Assembly (NCBI GenBank): GCA_000711775.1
Contig: ARYC01017371.1
Location: 109,667-173,666, forward strand
Direction: 5' to 3'
From: Oxytricha trifallax
Taxonomy: Eukaryota; Ciliophora; Spirotrichea; Sporadotrichida; Oxytrichidae
Length of the DNA stretch: 64,000 bases
Shown: piece after piece, positions 51,201 through 62,549 of the stretch
Numbering within the stretch: position 1 is the first letter of the stretch
Layout of the letters: the number at the start of each line of letters is the position of its first letter
Notes under the pieces: generated by a model
The model's input: only the letters and a program-made list of their open reading frames with translations
Told to the model about the DNA's origin: nothing
The model's database searches: none
Position numbers and translations under genes: made by a program

Positions 51201-54200
51201 GTTATATTTATCCAAAATCTCATTATATATTAAAAACTATTAAATATAGCTATTTTAATAAACTATTTGGCATTTTTAACAATAAAGAAAAGAATCTTGG
51301 ATGTTAAAATATAAATAATTGGATCATGATCGATGATAATGATGATTAGAAATTAATAGAAATTGTATTATTTTAAGTATGGGAGGAAATTTCTATTGTG
51401 AGCAGAAGACAAATTTTTGGAAGGAAACTTCTCCCCTAATATTACTAATAATAATTAAATAACTCAAGTTAAATATTTATTTATCCATTTGTATATTCAA
51501 AGAAAATTATTTCTAAGGCTTTAAATTCCAAGGATTAATAATGTAAGATTATTTTCCATTAATAGCAAAACCATAAGTAATTATTTTAGCGACAAATTCA
51601 ACAATAAAAACAGATGTAAAAATTATGTCTACAATAGAAAGAATTTAAGTTAATTTTCCTTTAGGATCGTTTAAAGGATTATCAAGAGCTAAGGCAACTG
51701 TTGTCAAGGTGATAACTACTAATATGAATGGATCAAAACCTTTATGGTTTACAATTTTTGCAAAGAAATTTCTCACTTTGCTATTTTTATTGAATAAAGT
51801 TAATTTTTATTTACACCAAATTAAGATTTAATTCTGATGATATACTTTATATATTTAAGTTTAGCCATAAACTTTTCTTCTCTAGATTGTATGGGTATAT
51901 CCAATTAGTTAATTTCTTAGATTACTGTTTAAATAAATCGTTTGAGTGTCCAACTTTAGAGACATATAAACTTTTTCTATGCCTCCTCTTCTCTAAATTT
52001 TAGACTTTCTCTCTATATGATTTTTGAATTCTTTCAAGTACCCTCGCTTATTTTTATTAAGCGTTTTCCTCTATAGGTGAGCTTTCATTATTCTATAGAA
52101 CAAGCTGTCTTTAAGAATCTTAATCTTGATCTTCAAAAGCTTCTTTGTAACTACTATTCTAGCTTTAGCTTGAATCAGAAATTTGTCTATTATGTAAACC
52201 TTCTTTAATAGATTTATTTATTTTTTCTTGAAGTTCTCTAATTTGAATGCTTTACTCAGATTTTTAAAGCGTTTGATAAAAACTACTGAGACCACCATCA
52301 AAATTTTCTTAATTATGCTAGGAAGTAAAATAATGCAATATAACTTTTATTAATAAGAAGATTGAATGTCCTTATCTGACTAAATTTAACTGGATATATA
52401 GATTTATAAATTATAAATTTTATAGAGTTTGAAAATCTTGATCCCCTATATTTTATTCATACTTCCAAAAATTCTACTTTTCGTCACAAAATCATAAACT
52501 CTTGACATTTTTCTTTTGATTTTTTCAAACATAGCTATATTAATAAAATCAAAATTCTAGCTATCTTACTTCCTTCAACGCCTTCATTTACTTTTCCCTC
52601 ATCTTCTCCAAAGTTTCTCAATAATATAGCCAAAAACAAATTCATCAAAATCATTTTTCCAAAAATGACTAAAGTTACAAAAAACACCATAGATGGGCCA
52701 CCTGTAGATCTTGCATAATTATACATGATATTGTTCCATCCCTAAAATGAAATGTTAGCAAAGAACATTCTATCTTACATCTCCAATTAGTACTATGAAA
52801 ATAGTTGTAAAAGCATTAAGAAAAGTATCAAAATTTTCTCTTGGACTAGCACCAATAGTTGTTGACATACTATTGTAAGCATCCAAATTTATAGGATTTC
52901 CTTCGTCATCGAGTCTACATTTATAAGCGAATAGCTCCATCCCTAACATAGCATATGTAAATATGAACAGGAAGAGCAGAATTATAAAACTACTTATATC
53001 TTTAAGTGTTTTCCCTATCTTTATTAAAATGTCTTAGAAACTTTTCCAGGATCTAGCTAACTTAAAAACTCTTAAAAGCCTTATTGCTCTAAATGCTGAA
53101 ATTGCACCACTTGAAGTGAATCCTTTTCCTAATTCTGTAAATTGCAATATTAAACTGTTAGAAATTTAATGGATTAAGTTTTAAATGAATTTTTAAATCA
53201 TTTTGCAATAGAATCTCAGCTATACTAAACACAACAATTAGGCAGTCAAATATATTGAACTTATCTTAAGCATATCCTTTTGGGCCCAATCCTATTAATT
53301 TAATAACCATTTCCCCGGCAAATGCAAAAGTTAAAAAGTCGTTAAAAGATTCAAGAAAAGCAAATTCATCTTATTCTATAGGGTACCTGTCAAGTGACAG
53401 GATCACGGTATTCATCAGGATAAGTAACAAGATAAACAATGAAAACAATCCGTGTATACTTATTATGAAGAAAACTCTAAAGATTAAATTCTCCTTGGAT
53501 CTTAATAATAGAGGATCAAGCTCTGATTGAATGCTGAAAATTTGACTTTTGTTTAACGGCTTTTCATTATTTTACATCTCTAAATCGTTTATACTTTTCT
53601 CTTAGGTATTGTTTTCTCGAGAGTTCTCTAAACTGTTTATATTTGCAAATTTATCTTCGTTTATACTACGATTCTCATTTATTTTTGCTAAAACAATCAT
53701 GCTATCACTACTGGAGGTTTAAAAAGTAATATTCAATTAAAGAATTAAGAATTCATTTATAAATTTTAAATGATAATATTATTTTGCTTAATATCTTCTG
53801 ATTCAGTTCTGATTATCTAATTATCAGAAAATCTTTCAAGGTTTATGGCTCTAAACTCATTTTCAGTCATATTTATTGATCCAAATTTATGATATATTTT
53901 GTTCTGCATTTAACCCGCTTCAGATTTATTTAATCTCTTGAAAGTGTTCATGCTTTTGACCATTCTTGATTTTCTATGTGCTTTTACATTTCCTTAGTGT
54001 CCTTAGTACAAGTTAAAGAGGGTATTATGTTTAAGAGGAGGGAGAAAAATTTTACTTTATGCCATTTCATTCTTGTAACTGAATTGTTCAACTTGACTTG
54101 ACGGTTATTAATTAAAGTTTTCTTGGTTCAAGGATGACACATTCATATTGATGCCTATGTCTATAGAGCTTTGTGGTTTTAAAGTTGGTTCTTATAATAC

Positions 54201-54640
54201 TGATTAGTTAGTCAGCCTCTATCTTTGTGCTGTTTATGATCTTAAGAAATCTGTAACTTTAACTATTTCATCCATCTTGTTAACGAAATTATTCTAGTCT
54301 TTTTGTTTTGAAGCTCTATTTTTCTTTGACTTCTTTCTCTAATGTTTAGGGGTGCAATCATTTTCAGATATACTGATTGATTGGCCTTCAATATATTAAA
54401 TTATATATATTGTTTTTAAATTCACTGCTACTACTGTTAATATCTTCATAATCAACATTCTATTGTTATGTTTCTTAATGCCCTTCGATATCTTGTACAA
54501 CTGTTAATTATTTCGTAAACTAGAGTGCACTCTTTCTCTATCCCATTAAAGATTAAGAAATTTCATGTGAATTTTCAATTCCAATTCCTGATCCTGAACC
54601 ACTGATATTGTTTTGTAAATTAAAGATAAAAGTAAAATTT
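45226..54640 (-). CDS. Voltage-gated Ca2+ channel, domains II-IV and C-terminus (second half of an inverted split gene)
   Basis: Reading leftwards: a long polar I-II linker (about 54.6-53.56 kb), then domain II S1-S3 (LFILLLILMNTVILSLDRYP, FAFAGEMVIKLIGLGP, KFNIFDCLIVVF). The domain II pore is VLIGDGWNNIMY (Asp), formed across an intron near 52745-52781, followed by S6 MILMNLFLAILLRNF. Domain III: S1-S2 near 51.5-51.8 kb, S4 [14 protein letters not shown], pore MSSTEGWTDVMW (Glu), S6 LFIMNLFVGVVINTF. Domain IV: S1 end NTICLGIEWY, S4 IRSIRIGRVLKIV, pore RCATGEAWNYIM (Glu), S6 MIFLNLFIAIILESF. An EF-hand-like segment (TKGTGFIPIHKF) and a long hydrophilic tail end at TGA 45226-45228. No start codon or domain I precedes it on this strand. 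With domain I from 38.6-44.5 kb it makes one four-domain channel with an E/D/E/E filter. Confidence 0.87.
48895..48928 (-). other. 28-bp IES, pointer TTAATT, in domain IV S1
   Basis: AATTAA (plus strand) at 48895-48900 and 48923-48928. Excision joins G-I-E-W-Y-S-Q-L-Y-N-Q-P in phase and links the end of S1 to the S1-S2 loop. Confidence 0.65.
48985..49395 (+). mobile_element. Retroelement-like 3' end (SINE or LINE tail) with (ATT)n
   Basis: A 400-bp block clearly richer in G and C than its surroundings (TAGGACGGTGACGAAAAGCG ... GGTCAGATACTGGTCACAAG ... CTCGGAGAGCCC...) ending in a TTAATTATTATTATT tract. A GC-rich body plus a simple-repeat tail is typical of the 3' end of non-LTR retroelements or their SINEs. 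There is no reverse transcriptase in the window, so the family is inferred only. Confidence 0.45.
49620..50025 (-). mobile_element. Ancient TBE right-end remnant
   Basis: Aligns by eye with 43136-43681 of the full TBE: shared stretches include the transposase N-terminal region (TTGATAGTCTTG..AGTA.TACCAT, AGAAGGAAAGT), CCCCAATAAGA, CCTACAAAT and TAAGGGGTTTTGGGG. It is heavily diverged and shortened, and the outermost bases are changed (GGGGCATTG). Confidence 0.75.
50985..51537 (-). other. 553-bp IES with AAT pointer in domain III
   Basis: ATT (plus strand) at 51535-51537 and 50982-50984. Keeping one copy joins CCT TGG AAT GCT CTT GAT, i.e. N-P-W-N-A-L-D-F-I-I-V-V-F-S, exactly the conserved S2-S3 motif of voltage-gated channels. 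Contains the MITE-like element below. Confidence 0.8.
51040..51436. mobile_element. MITE-like element, family 1 copy B
   Basis: Left end GGGGAAAGTTTCCT..., right end AGGAAACTTCTCCCC; these are inverted repeats of each other (GGGGARAAGTTTCCT). Inside the left end, CCCCTTCATACGGAATTTTCCTG matches copy A at 26300-26322. AT-rich centre without coding. The ends are flanked by TTAG/CTAA, so TA or TTA may be the target. Confidence 0.65.
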
Positions 54641-54651
54641 AAAAGAAAACC

Positions 54652-56780
54652 TCATTTTTAATGTATTTTTAATACGTCTTTAATTTCCTATTATGCTAAC
54701 TCTTGCAGATTTTCTTTTATAAGGATGTTTAATAATTAAAGAGGAGTTTTATTGATTAGTTGAATAAGATCTACGAGTGATCTAATTAATGCGAACCATA
54801 GATTATGAAAGTGATGAAACCTTTATTTCAGATTCTTTCATTTAAGATTTCTATTGATTTTAAAAAAGGAATGACTAGTAAATGCCATAATTGATATTTT
54901 GAAATATATGTAAATCAATAGCAATATTTAGAATCATAGTTCTAATTGAAAATTTCTTCATTACTGCTTGAATCGTTATCAATTCGGTATGTGGGATTTA
55001 ATATAAGTTTTCTATCATCGCTTTTTATTCTTAAGCAATCATAAAATAAAATAAATAATATTGATTGAATAATTTGGCATAACTATCAAATGCTCAATTT
55101 CATTTTGCAATTTACTTCTTCCCAAAATCTTAATATCTTCAAGGTTTTATTAAGAAGTAAATTTAAAACCTTCATTTCTTTAGCTCTGCATTTCTTTTTT
55201 TACATTTAAATAATATTCCCATTTCTTAAAAATTTATTGTGATTATACTTTCTTGAGTGTCATCTTCTCTATTTAAACTTTATTTGGAGTATTATTTGGT
55301 TTTTTATTCTCATTTTTATACTATAATAATTCATTATTTTCCAAGTTCAATTGCAATAATTTTCTCTGATCTGCACTTTACTTTATAGTCTATTAATCTT
55401 AAACTTTTTAAAGAGTACGTTTACTAATTTCCCTTGAAATTCTTCCTATTCTTGCACTAATATCAGAATGTTTGTTACACGGAACAAAGCATTCCTCTCT
55501 TTAACTTAAAACTTAACTATCCCTCTATCTCTAACTCATATCACTTCTTAAAGAAAATACCCATTCATTGTTTTTATTCATTTTTTGCGATTCTATAAAC
55601 TCGGATGTTTGTTACAGCTCTTACATCTTTTCAATGTACACCTAATCCCTCATCATTATTGATTCAACTTAATTGTTATCTTGTATCACTTATTTAATAT
55701 ATTTTTAGTGATTTGGGTTGTTTTAGTTTGATAAGATTTATTAATTTACTTTTAAAGCTTAGGTTTCCCAATCTTAAATTTACTAATCGTGTTTTAAAAG
55801 TACACGCTCTTGTTGAATATCTTTTAAGAGAGCCCCAATTGTTGAAATTTTTGAAAAACTAGACAGTTTTGATTGCATAGTTTAATTGAAAGTATTTTTT
55901 GAAATATTCTAAATGCTGTTACGAGAGAATTCATTGTTTCTACTTAATCTTCTTTCAAATTTAATTTATAATGCATGTTTATTTAAAAAGTAAAGTTAAC
56001 AGTATAAAATATGATTCAATAGATGTGATAAGTTCTCTAGCACTATCGTCTGGGAGTAAAATTTGGTTAGCTCTTTGTTTATCTTATTCTCTTGTAGTAT
56101 GATTAGAAGAAAACTATTGTTAACATGAATTAAATATACCAAATCAATAAATACTTTAACTTTATTACAGTTACAAGTATATTCAATTAAAAATTAAATG
56201 TACATCAATATACACTCTTTTATGTGACTTTATTTTTATTTGCATTTGTGTTTTAAAACAAAGACATTTGTTCATCTCTTTAATTTCTATTTGAATTGTA
56301 GTTTGGAAATTCTTAACTCTGAAAATTAGTGTTAGTATGTAATTTAGTTGAATGACCACTTCCTAATCCCACTATAGATATATTACATGAGCTATTCTTT
56401 AACTTTTTAAGGAAAAACTTTTTGAAATGCTTCATATTAATTTTTTGCGGTTAAAAAATATTTAAATAACCCTGAAAATACAATAAATTTATCAAATTTT
56501 ATATTTAAATAAATAATTCTAAAAATGCTTATCTCTTTACTTCTCTATATCTTCCTTCTCTCTTAGCATTTGCTTTTGCATTTCAATTTGCTTTTAAACT
56601 CTCTAAGTCGCTCCTTTATTTAAATACTCTATACTCCCTATGATTTTCCTGCTGGAATTTAATTATGAATCTCCTGACTATAAACTTGCTAAAACATTTG
56701 AAGTTTCTGGTGGAAAATTCAAAATTGGCTTGAAATTATCAAATTAAAAATCGTTTAAAGTTTGCTATTTGTTACCATTT
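54652..56780 (-). CDS. Coiled-coil protein, unknown function
   Basis: Segments in consistent order on the minus strand: DNFKPILNFPPETSNVLA and QKQIEMQKQMLREKEDIEK (56.78-56.52 kb); MKHFKKFFLKKLKNSS from an internal ATG at 56435; IGALLKDIQQERVLLKHD; VYIEKMQELQQTSEFIESQK; ARIGRISREISKRTLQKVQ; and a last part LLNILIKENLQELAQQEIKD ending at TGA 54652-54654. Frames change between the segments, so introns or IESs lie between them. No start codon was fixed for the first segment. No enzyme motif. Confidence 0.6.
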
Positions 56781-57300
56781 AATAATAAAGTTAAATAAAT
56801 AGTGCTAAATCCAAATTAAATAATGAAATCAGAGCATAAACTAATGATTCAATTGTTATGATAGTTTTGGAAGAATAGCTTCGGTGAGAAATATTACTAA
56901 TTAGATTTAAAGGAAGGGGAATTTATAGAAACAGCCTGATCATTAATATTTCTTGTTGATTTATTATTTAATAATCTTTTATTTATTATAAATTTTGAAA
57001 AAAATAATAAATCAAATTTATATTGATTAAGATGATATTTTGAAATTATCTATATTTCTTGGGGAGAGCAAAAATGTGTCTAATGTATCAGTTTATAATT
57101 ATTATCTATGCTGAATTTACTTGATAACTTGCTCATTATGAATTAATTTAAAGTTAAAAAAATAATATAATTTTATTAAATTATGATCTAAAGCAATTCT
57201 TTTAATAAAATATACTTTGTTTCTTGGTTGTCATCTATTTGACTTATGATCTTAAATTGTTTCCTAATTATTACTAATTAATATAAATATTATAGAAATT
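56781..57300. other. AT-rich intergenic stretch
   Basis: No frame or repeat of note. The start of the coiled-coil gene should lie near its left side. Confidence 0.4.
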
Positions 57301-57693
57301 CATTTGAATTTGGAAAACTAATTATAATTAAATTAATAATAATTCAATATCGTGGCAGTCAAAGTTGGCCAATTTAAACGATCTTGGGCTCATTCGATAG
57401 AGAATTCAAAATTAGCTGGACTTTACTATTGGTGGTACTATTTTATCGCATCCCCAGACAAAAATAACTTCACTTTAATTGAACCCCTCTAAATTCATTA
57501 AATTATACCCTCACATTAAAGTCGAGTTATCTCGCTCCAGGGATGAGATAATATAGTACCGTTAATAGTAAAGTCCTGCTAATTTTAAATTCTCTATCGA
57601 ATGAGCCCAAAATCGTTTAAATTGGCCAATTTTAATTGCCAAGATTTTGATTAATATTTTTTTTTATTTTAATTAATTTTCCAAATTCAAATG
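57301..57693. mobile_element. 393-bp foldback (long inverted repeat) element
   Basis: Starts CATTTGAATTTGG and ends with its reverse complement CCAAATTCAAATG. The two arms of nearly 200 bp are strongly similar over their whole length; for instance TGGGCTCATTCGATAGAGAA is present in both (near 57386 and, inverted, near 57595), and GGCCAATTTAAACGAT likewise. There is almost no loop and no coding. This is the form of a MITE/foldback transposon or a large cruciform. Target duplication not clear. Confidence 0.8.
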
Positions 57694-57823
57694 TATTTTT
57701 ACAATATTAGAAAATTATAATTCATAATAAATCTCGAATACTTGATTGATATAATTAAGCTAATAAATTTAATATATTTAATAGTGTTAATCTCATTCAT
57801 TCATTGATTAGTATTATTATTTC

Positions 57824-57874
57824 GACTACTAAATCCTTATTTATTTAAAATTGGAGAAAAAGGATTTGGTAGTT
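57824..57874. repeat. Short imperfect hairpin
   Basis: ACTACTAAATCCTT and, after about 20 bp, AAGGATTTGGTAGTT form an inverted repeat with one G-T-type mismatch. Function unknown; it may be a small decayed element. Confidence 0.4.
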
Positions 57875-58087
57875 ATTTATCAATAAATCTTTCATTGTTT
57901 AGAGGGCTTATTGTACGATGCCTATCTGTGTTTGAAAAATATTTGGGTCTTTGAAATTACTCTGGATATTTTTATACCTTCAAGCTTATTTTCATTTTTT
58001 ACTTAAAATTCTATTATTTTTATATTATAATATATTTTTAATTTTTTTAATTTTTACTTCTTTTAATTAAGCACATTGCTAATAATC

Positions 58088-61000
58088 TCACTCTATGTTG
58101 AAATGTATTAATTTAATTTAAAAGTGAATACTGGTTAGACACTTAAAGTATTTTGACTAGAGATACATTGGAGCGTATGCCAATCTCATACCTTAATGAA
58201 TTTACGATTAACAATCATATCGTGCTCTTGCCACTTATTGAACTTTCTTTGGATGTGTCCGTTCCAGAAGCCATCTTCGTTGTCGAAATAAAATAGAGGG
58301 ATTATTGGGTCAGCTGCTTCCTCGACGTCATACAGATTCTTGTAGGGTTTAACATAGAAATCAGTCAGCACTTACTATTTATAGTAAGGAATGTGTTATG
58401 TAATTAATGGATTGAATTTATTTACTGCGTCAGCTTCAGAGTCTCCTTAAACATTCTCTACTGTCTTTTCTTCCTTCATGGCCTCCATCAGTTATTTATC
58501 TCTTTCATCTTCTTCTTAACCACTGGCGAATCTCTCCATAGCTGATACTACGCGCCTTTGATTATCTTCATCATCATCGGCTCCGTAATTAAATGTGTTC
58601 GATCTCTGGTTTCTCAATTTAATTTTATAGGTTAATTCCTGAGAATCAAATGAAGTTAAACATGTATAACTATGAAATAAAGTTACAATTGTTGCTGATC
58701 CTCTTCATCCATTTCAGGAAGCTCTTCACTTTCACTGGTTGTACCGAGGAGTTCTGGGTCGAAGTCATAGAACTTCAAGGTATTAATAGCTTCCTTACCT
58801 AGCTATTTGCAATAGCAATAAAATCTTTGGAAAACATGCACTTTACAATACTAATATGTGAGTTTAATAAAGCTAAGCATTCAATCTAATCTTGTTTGAG
58901 GAAGCAATATCAATGATAACATTCTCAAGTGTCTTATCAATTGGTCTGATGAATGATACAGCATAGTTAAGTGCTAGCTCTTTTTGTCTGATATCTAGAT
59001 CGGGTTTATGGTATTCCATTGCCATTAAAACGTCTCTCACGATTGGATGATGTCTTGCCCACTGAGGTAAAGTCAAAAAGTAAGCCCAGAGAGATGGTGG
59101 GTTGATTGTTTATATCATTTAATAACATATTAAGAGCTTAATAGTTTCCATGAAGTTGGGTGCCTTTATTCTTCCAGTTGCAAATCCTAGTAGGAGTTCA
59201 TTATGCTTGTCATTGAACTGCATCATAGAGGGTAGAGATCTGAATATAGTATATCTTTCAAGCTCGTAATGCACATCCTAATAAATGTAAGTATGATCGT
59301 TTGGAATAATTGGCAATTCATTTGGAGCTAAGTCAGTTTGAAGAACAATTGATGGTAGTTCAAAGTCCTCCTCTACTTGATATTAATAATAAAACAAATG
59401 AGGAATTTATCAATAACTAGTAAAGTTTAATGGTTTGCCTCATTCATATTATCAGTGTTAATCTAAAGTGATACTTATATAATAATTATAATTTCTTATT
59501 GATATGTATCCTAATCTAAAAGTGCCCATTCGACTATACCTTCAAAATTGTGAGTGGGTGAATCATTATCGTCTGAGATAAGGGCCTTGTTCTTTGACAA
59601 AATTTCGACATTGTTATTCTCCTCTTTAATGATATTCTTGTTCTTCACCTTCATGCCAAATTCTTCGAATGTGTGCTTGCCATCCTCCAAGTACCCCTCG
59701 AATGCCTTTTTAGGTTGATTCTCAGCGAACCATCTTGAATATGCTCTGGGATCATCCTCAGGTTTAGGGCCCTTCTCACTTCCTGGATAGAATTTAATCT
59801 CACTGAAGTCGAATTCTCTGCTCATTATTTCATCGTAGTCGTTTCTGTCGATAACTTCCTCTTGGAATTATTGGGCTTTCTCTGGGTCTGTACTTTTTAG
59901 CATTTTAAGTTAATTTTAAGATTGAGTTTATGCACAAAAAGACTTTTTGTGAGTATGATATACATATGAACTTAATAAAAGTTAATTCTTCAGCTGCTTT
60001 AAGAGCATCTTTTCGTTAGGTTTTGTGGGGTCATTCTCTTTTTCTTCTTTGGTCTAAGCTACATAGTCTACACCCTCTTCCCCTTTGTAATATTCTTTTA
60101 CAGCTTATTAGTTATGATCTAAAACATCATCATACTTGAGCTTTTCTTATTTAAGTAATGAATTATCCCAGGCTTCAGTCTGATCAGTTACTTGCTCTTA
60201 GAACAATGATCTTGAGTGAAATTATACAAATAAATTAACTTATTTAACATTCTTTTTGTGGTTTTTCAAAGGAGCTCTTGTTTTCATAGAGGTAGTAGTA
60301 TAGACCATGATATTCTCTGACTGTTCTCCTTAAATCTTCTGACTTTCTAAGCATGTCCTCAGTGATGTTATTTAGCTATTAATTGTCCCCAAGAGGGAAT
60401 TTGCTCTTTAGTCTCTCTAAGTCCCTAACCGCAAGCTTAACTTCCTCTTCACGTCTAATAGTGTCATGTCTTTAAGCATCCTATCTTCTGTTACCAACTA
60501 CTGAAGCAGATTGACCTGTTGGAAGTTGAGCTTTCAACAAATTTTGTAAAGCTTGTTAAAGACCTGGAGTTTGTGGAGCAGCAGCACTTGATGTTGATTG
60601 ATATCTTATTTCTTGATTGATATCTCCCTCAAGAATCTCATCGATGTATTTATGAGCACTGATTTTGTGTCTTCTTCCTACTCTGAATTCCCCAACTTTC
60701 TTTTAAATGAAAGCTTCCCCTGGTCTCTCAAGGTGTTCATTTTCATTGATAAAAGTTTGCTGCTCAGTCTGTGCTTGTCTGTACATTTCTTCCACAGACA
60801 TACCTTAAAAGGTACCCCTGTTCTATCTGAAATTTGGTTCGTGATGCTTAGTCTTGGTGTACTGTCTTGAGTCTCTTGGCTCTTGCTGTCTTTATTGTTG
60901 TTCTTGCTTTGGTTGCTACTCGGAAGTCGCAGTTTTATCCTAATTTTGCTATTGTTATTGAGCAGCCTACTGTCTCTACTATTGAGGTGGTCTCTCATGA

Positions 61001-61403
61001 TATTATTTAGTCCATGCCTTTTCTTTCTTGTATTCGTTTATTCTCTGCTTTGTTTAATCTTACTGCTATCCTTAAGCAGCTTAATTTGGCTATCTTTATT
61101 ACTACTATTGATGAGAAGGTTTCTTGCCGAATAATATAGATTTTTATTTCTCAGTACCATCACTTTCTTAATTATTGTTATTTCCAGTGCTGAACTGTCT
61201 CATGTACTTAATCATATATAATAAATTATCGTATGAACAGTTAAATTTGCATTAAGAATTACCAAAACTTAATAATTTAAAAGTATACTAAATATTTTAT
61301 AATGTCTCATTGATTGGTGTTAACTCAACATTGAAATTTAGCCATTACCAGTGATATTATTTTGCAACTTTAAGTTATGATAAACTGGAGCCAATCCGCC
61401 CAT
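58088..61403 (-). CDS. Gln-rich protein, possibly mitochondrial, unrecognised
   Basis: ATG 61403 (MGGLAPVYHNLKLQNN). A second exon begins MIKYMRQFSTGNNNN, and MRQFST resembles a mitochondrial presequence cleavage region. A Gln-rich stretch follows (61.1-60.9 kb), then ordinary charged sequence (MSVEEMYRQAQTEQQTF, KISAHKYIDEILEGD, REEEVKLAVRDLERLKSKF), KFYPGSEKGPKPEDDPRAYS, TLPQWARHHPIVRDVLMAME and DGFWNGHIQRKFNKWQEHD. Several introns interrupt it (about 61.21-61.3, 60.18-60.24, 59.9-59.99, 59.38-59.51, 58.8-58.87, 58.63-58.69 and 58.16-58.19 kb). Ends at TGA 58088-58090. No known family was recognised; a ciliate-specific mitochondrial ribosomal or respiratory subunit is one possibility. Confidence 0.65.
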
Positions 61404-62549
61404 TCTCTTATAATAAACATAATATATTTATCATAAATGATATATAGAATCAATTATAGTGAAATTTCTTAGAATCATATTTGTTTGTGATTTATATATA
61501 TTTATTAAAATAATATTAACCTCTCTTTAAATTTATAAATTACAAAATATAATAGATTCTAATTTATAAATATCTATAATAAATAATAGCTAGAATTGAG
61601 ATATCTAATTTTTTAATCATAGAAGTTTGAAATGGATTGAATAAATTTAAGAAGATTAATTATAATAAAATCGATAGAGATGAAAAGAAATAATTATTGC
61701 TAAAATAACATTTTAAACTCACACAAAATACATTAATTAAATATAATATGACAAAAATATCAATATTAATGATTTTATAAGAATTAAGGAATCAATAAAT
61801 TTAATATTCTATGATTATAATATAATGCGGTGATGTCGTAAAAGCAAAAAGAGATCGCAGACAAATCCCCAAATCATAGATAAAACAATCAATTATCATA
61901 AAATTATAGTCAAATAAGGTAGATTAATGACTTTTAAGTGAATAATATTACTCCTCATAAGCTAAATTTGCGAGAGGCTATTGACACTCCTGAATTAAAA
62001 AAATTATATTTTCTTATTAGTCATTAATAAAAATATTAAAACATAAATTAAACTAATTCGGAAAGTCAAAGGTGCTTGCAAATGTAAAATAAACGATAAC
62101 ATTTAGGAAAAATGAAATAAATTAGCAATCAAATTAATTATAAAATAGGTTGTTTCTTAATTTTTAATAAAAAATAATAGAATGTTAATCACATAAGATG
62201 CCTTCTTTTTAAGATAAGCTAGAGTAGTAAATTCACTAAGATCTGAATTTCCACTTAAATGATAAAATTGACACATAATCTTTCGAAAGAATACACCTGA
62301 ATAAGCCTCTAATATCATAGGTAAGCAAAAATTCTCAAAAATAAGCTTTATTGACAGTTTTAGTATAATGATGTGAAAATTCAACAAAACAACTTCAATC
62401 TTAAAACATTTCAACGTTTAAATTAAGTCATTACTATCCTATTAATTTTTGTTAAATTTAAAAAAATTGTTTGGTATCTTGACTAATTCGGAACATTGGG
62501 GAAGAGAGAGCGAAAACAATCTAAAATTGATAAAGATCACATTTATGAG
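61404..62549. other. 1.1-kb AT-rich stretch without a gene
   Basis: Only short chance frames. No inverted or telomere-like repeat seen. Likely spacer between two macronuclear-destined regions. Confidence 0.45.

Noticed and set aside
44541-54610. TTTAATTT (near 44555 and, inverted, near 54615) as the inversion pointer
   Set aside because: It is 8 bp long, but the codon phase differs on the two sides, so the join gives an early stop.
60598-61134. Plus-strand Leu/Ser-rich frames
   Set aside because: Antisense of the Gln-rich minus-strand gene.
62157-62414. Minus-strand 85-residue frame with hydrophobic character
   Set aside because: AT-driven composition, no motif, and no Gln codons of the kind seen in real genes here; judged chance.
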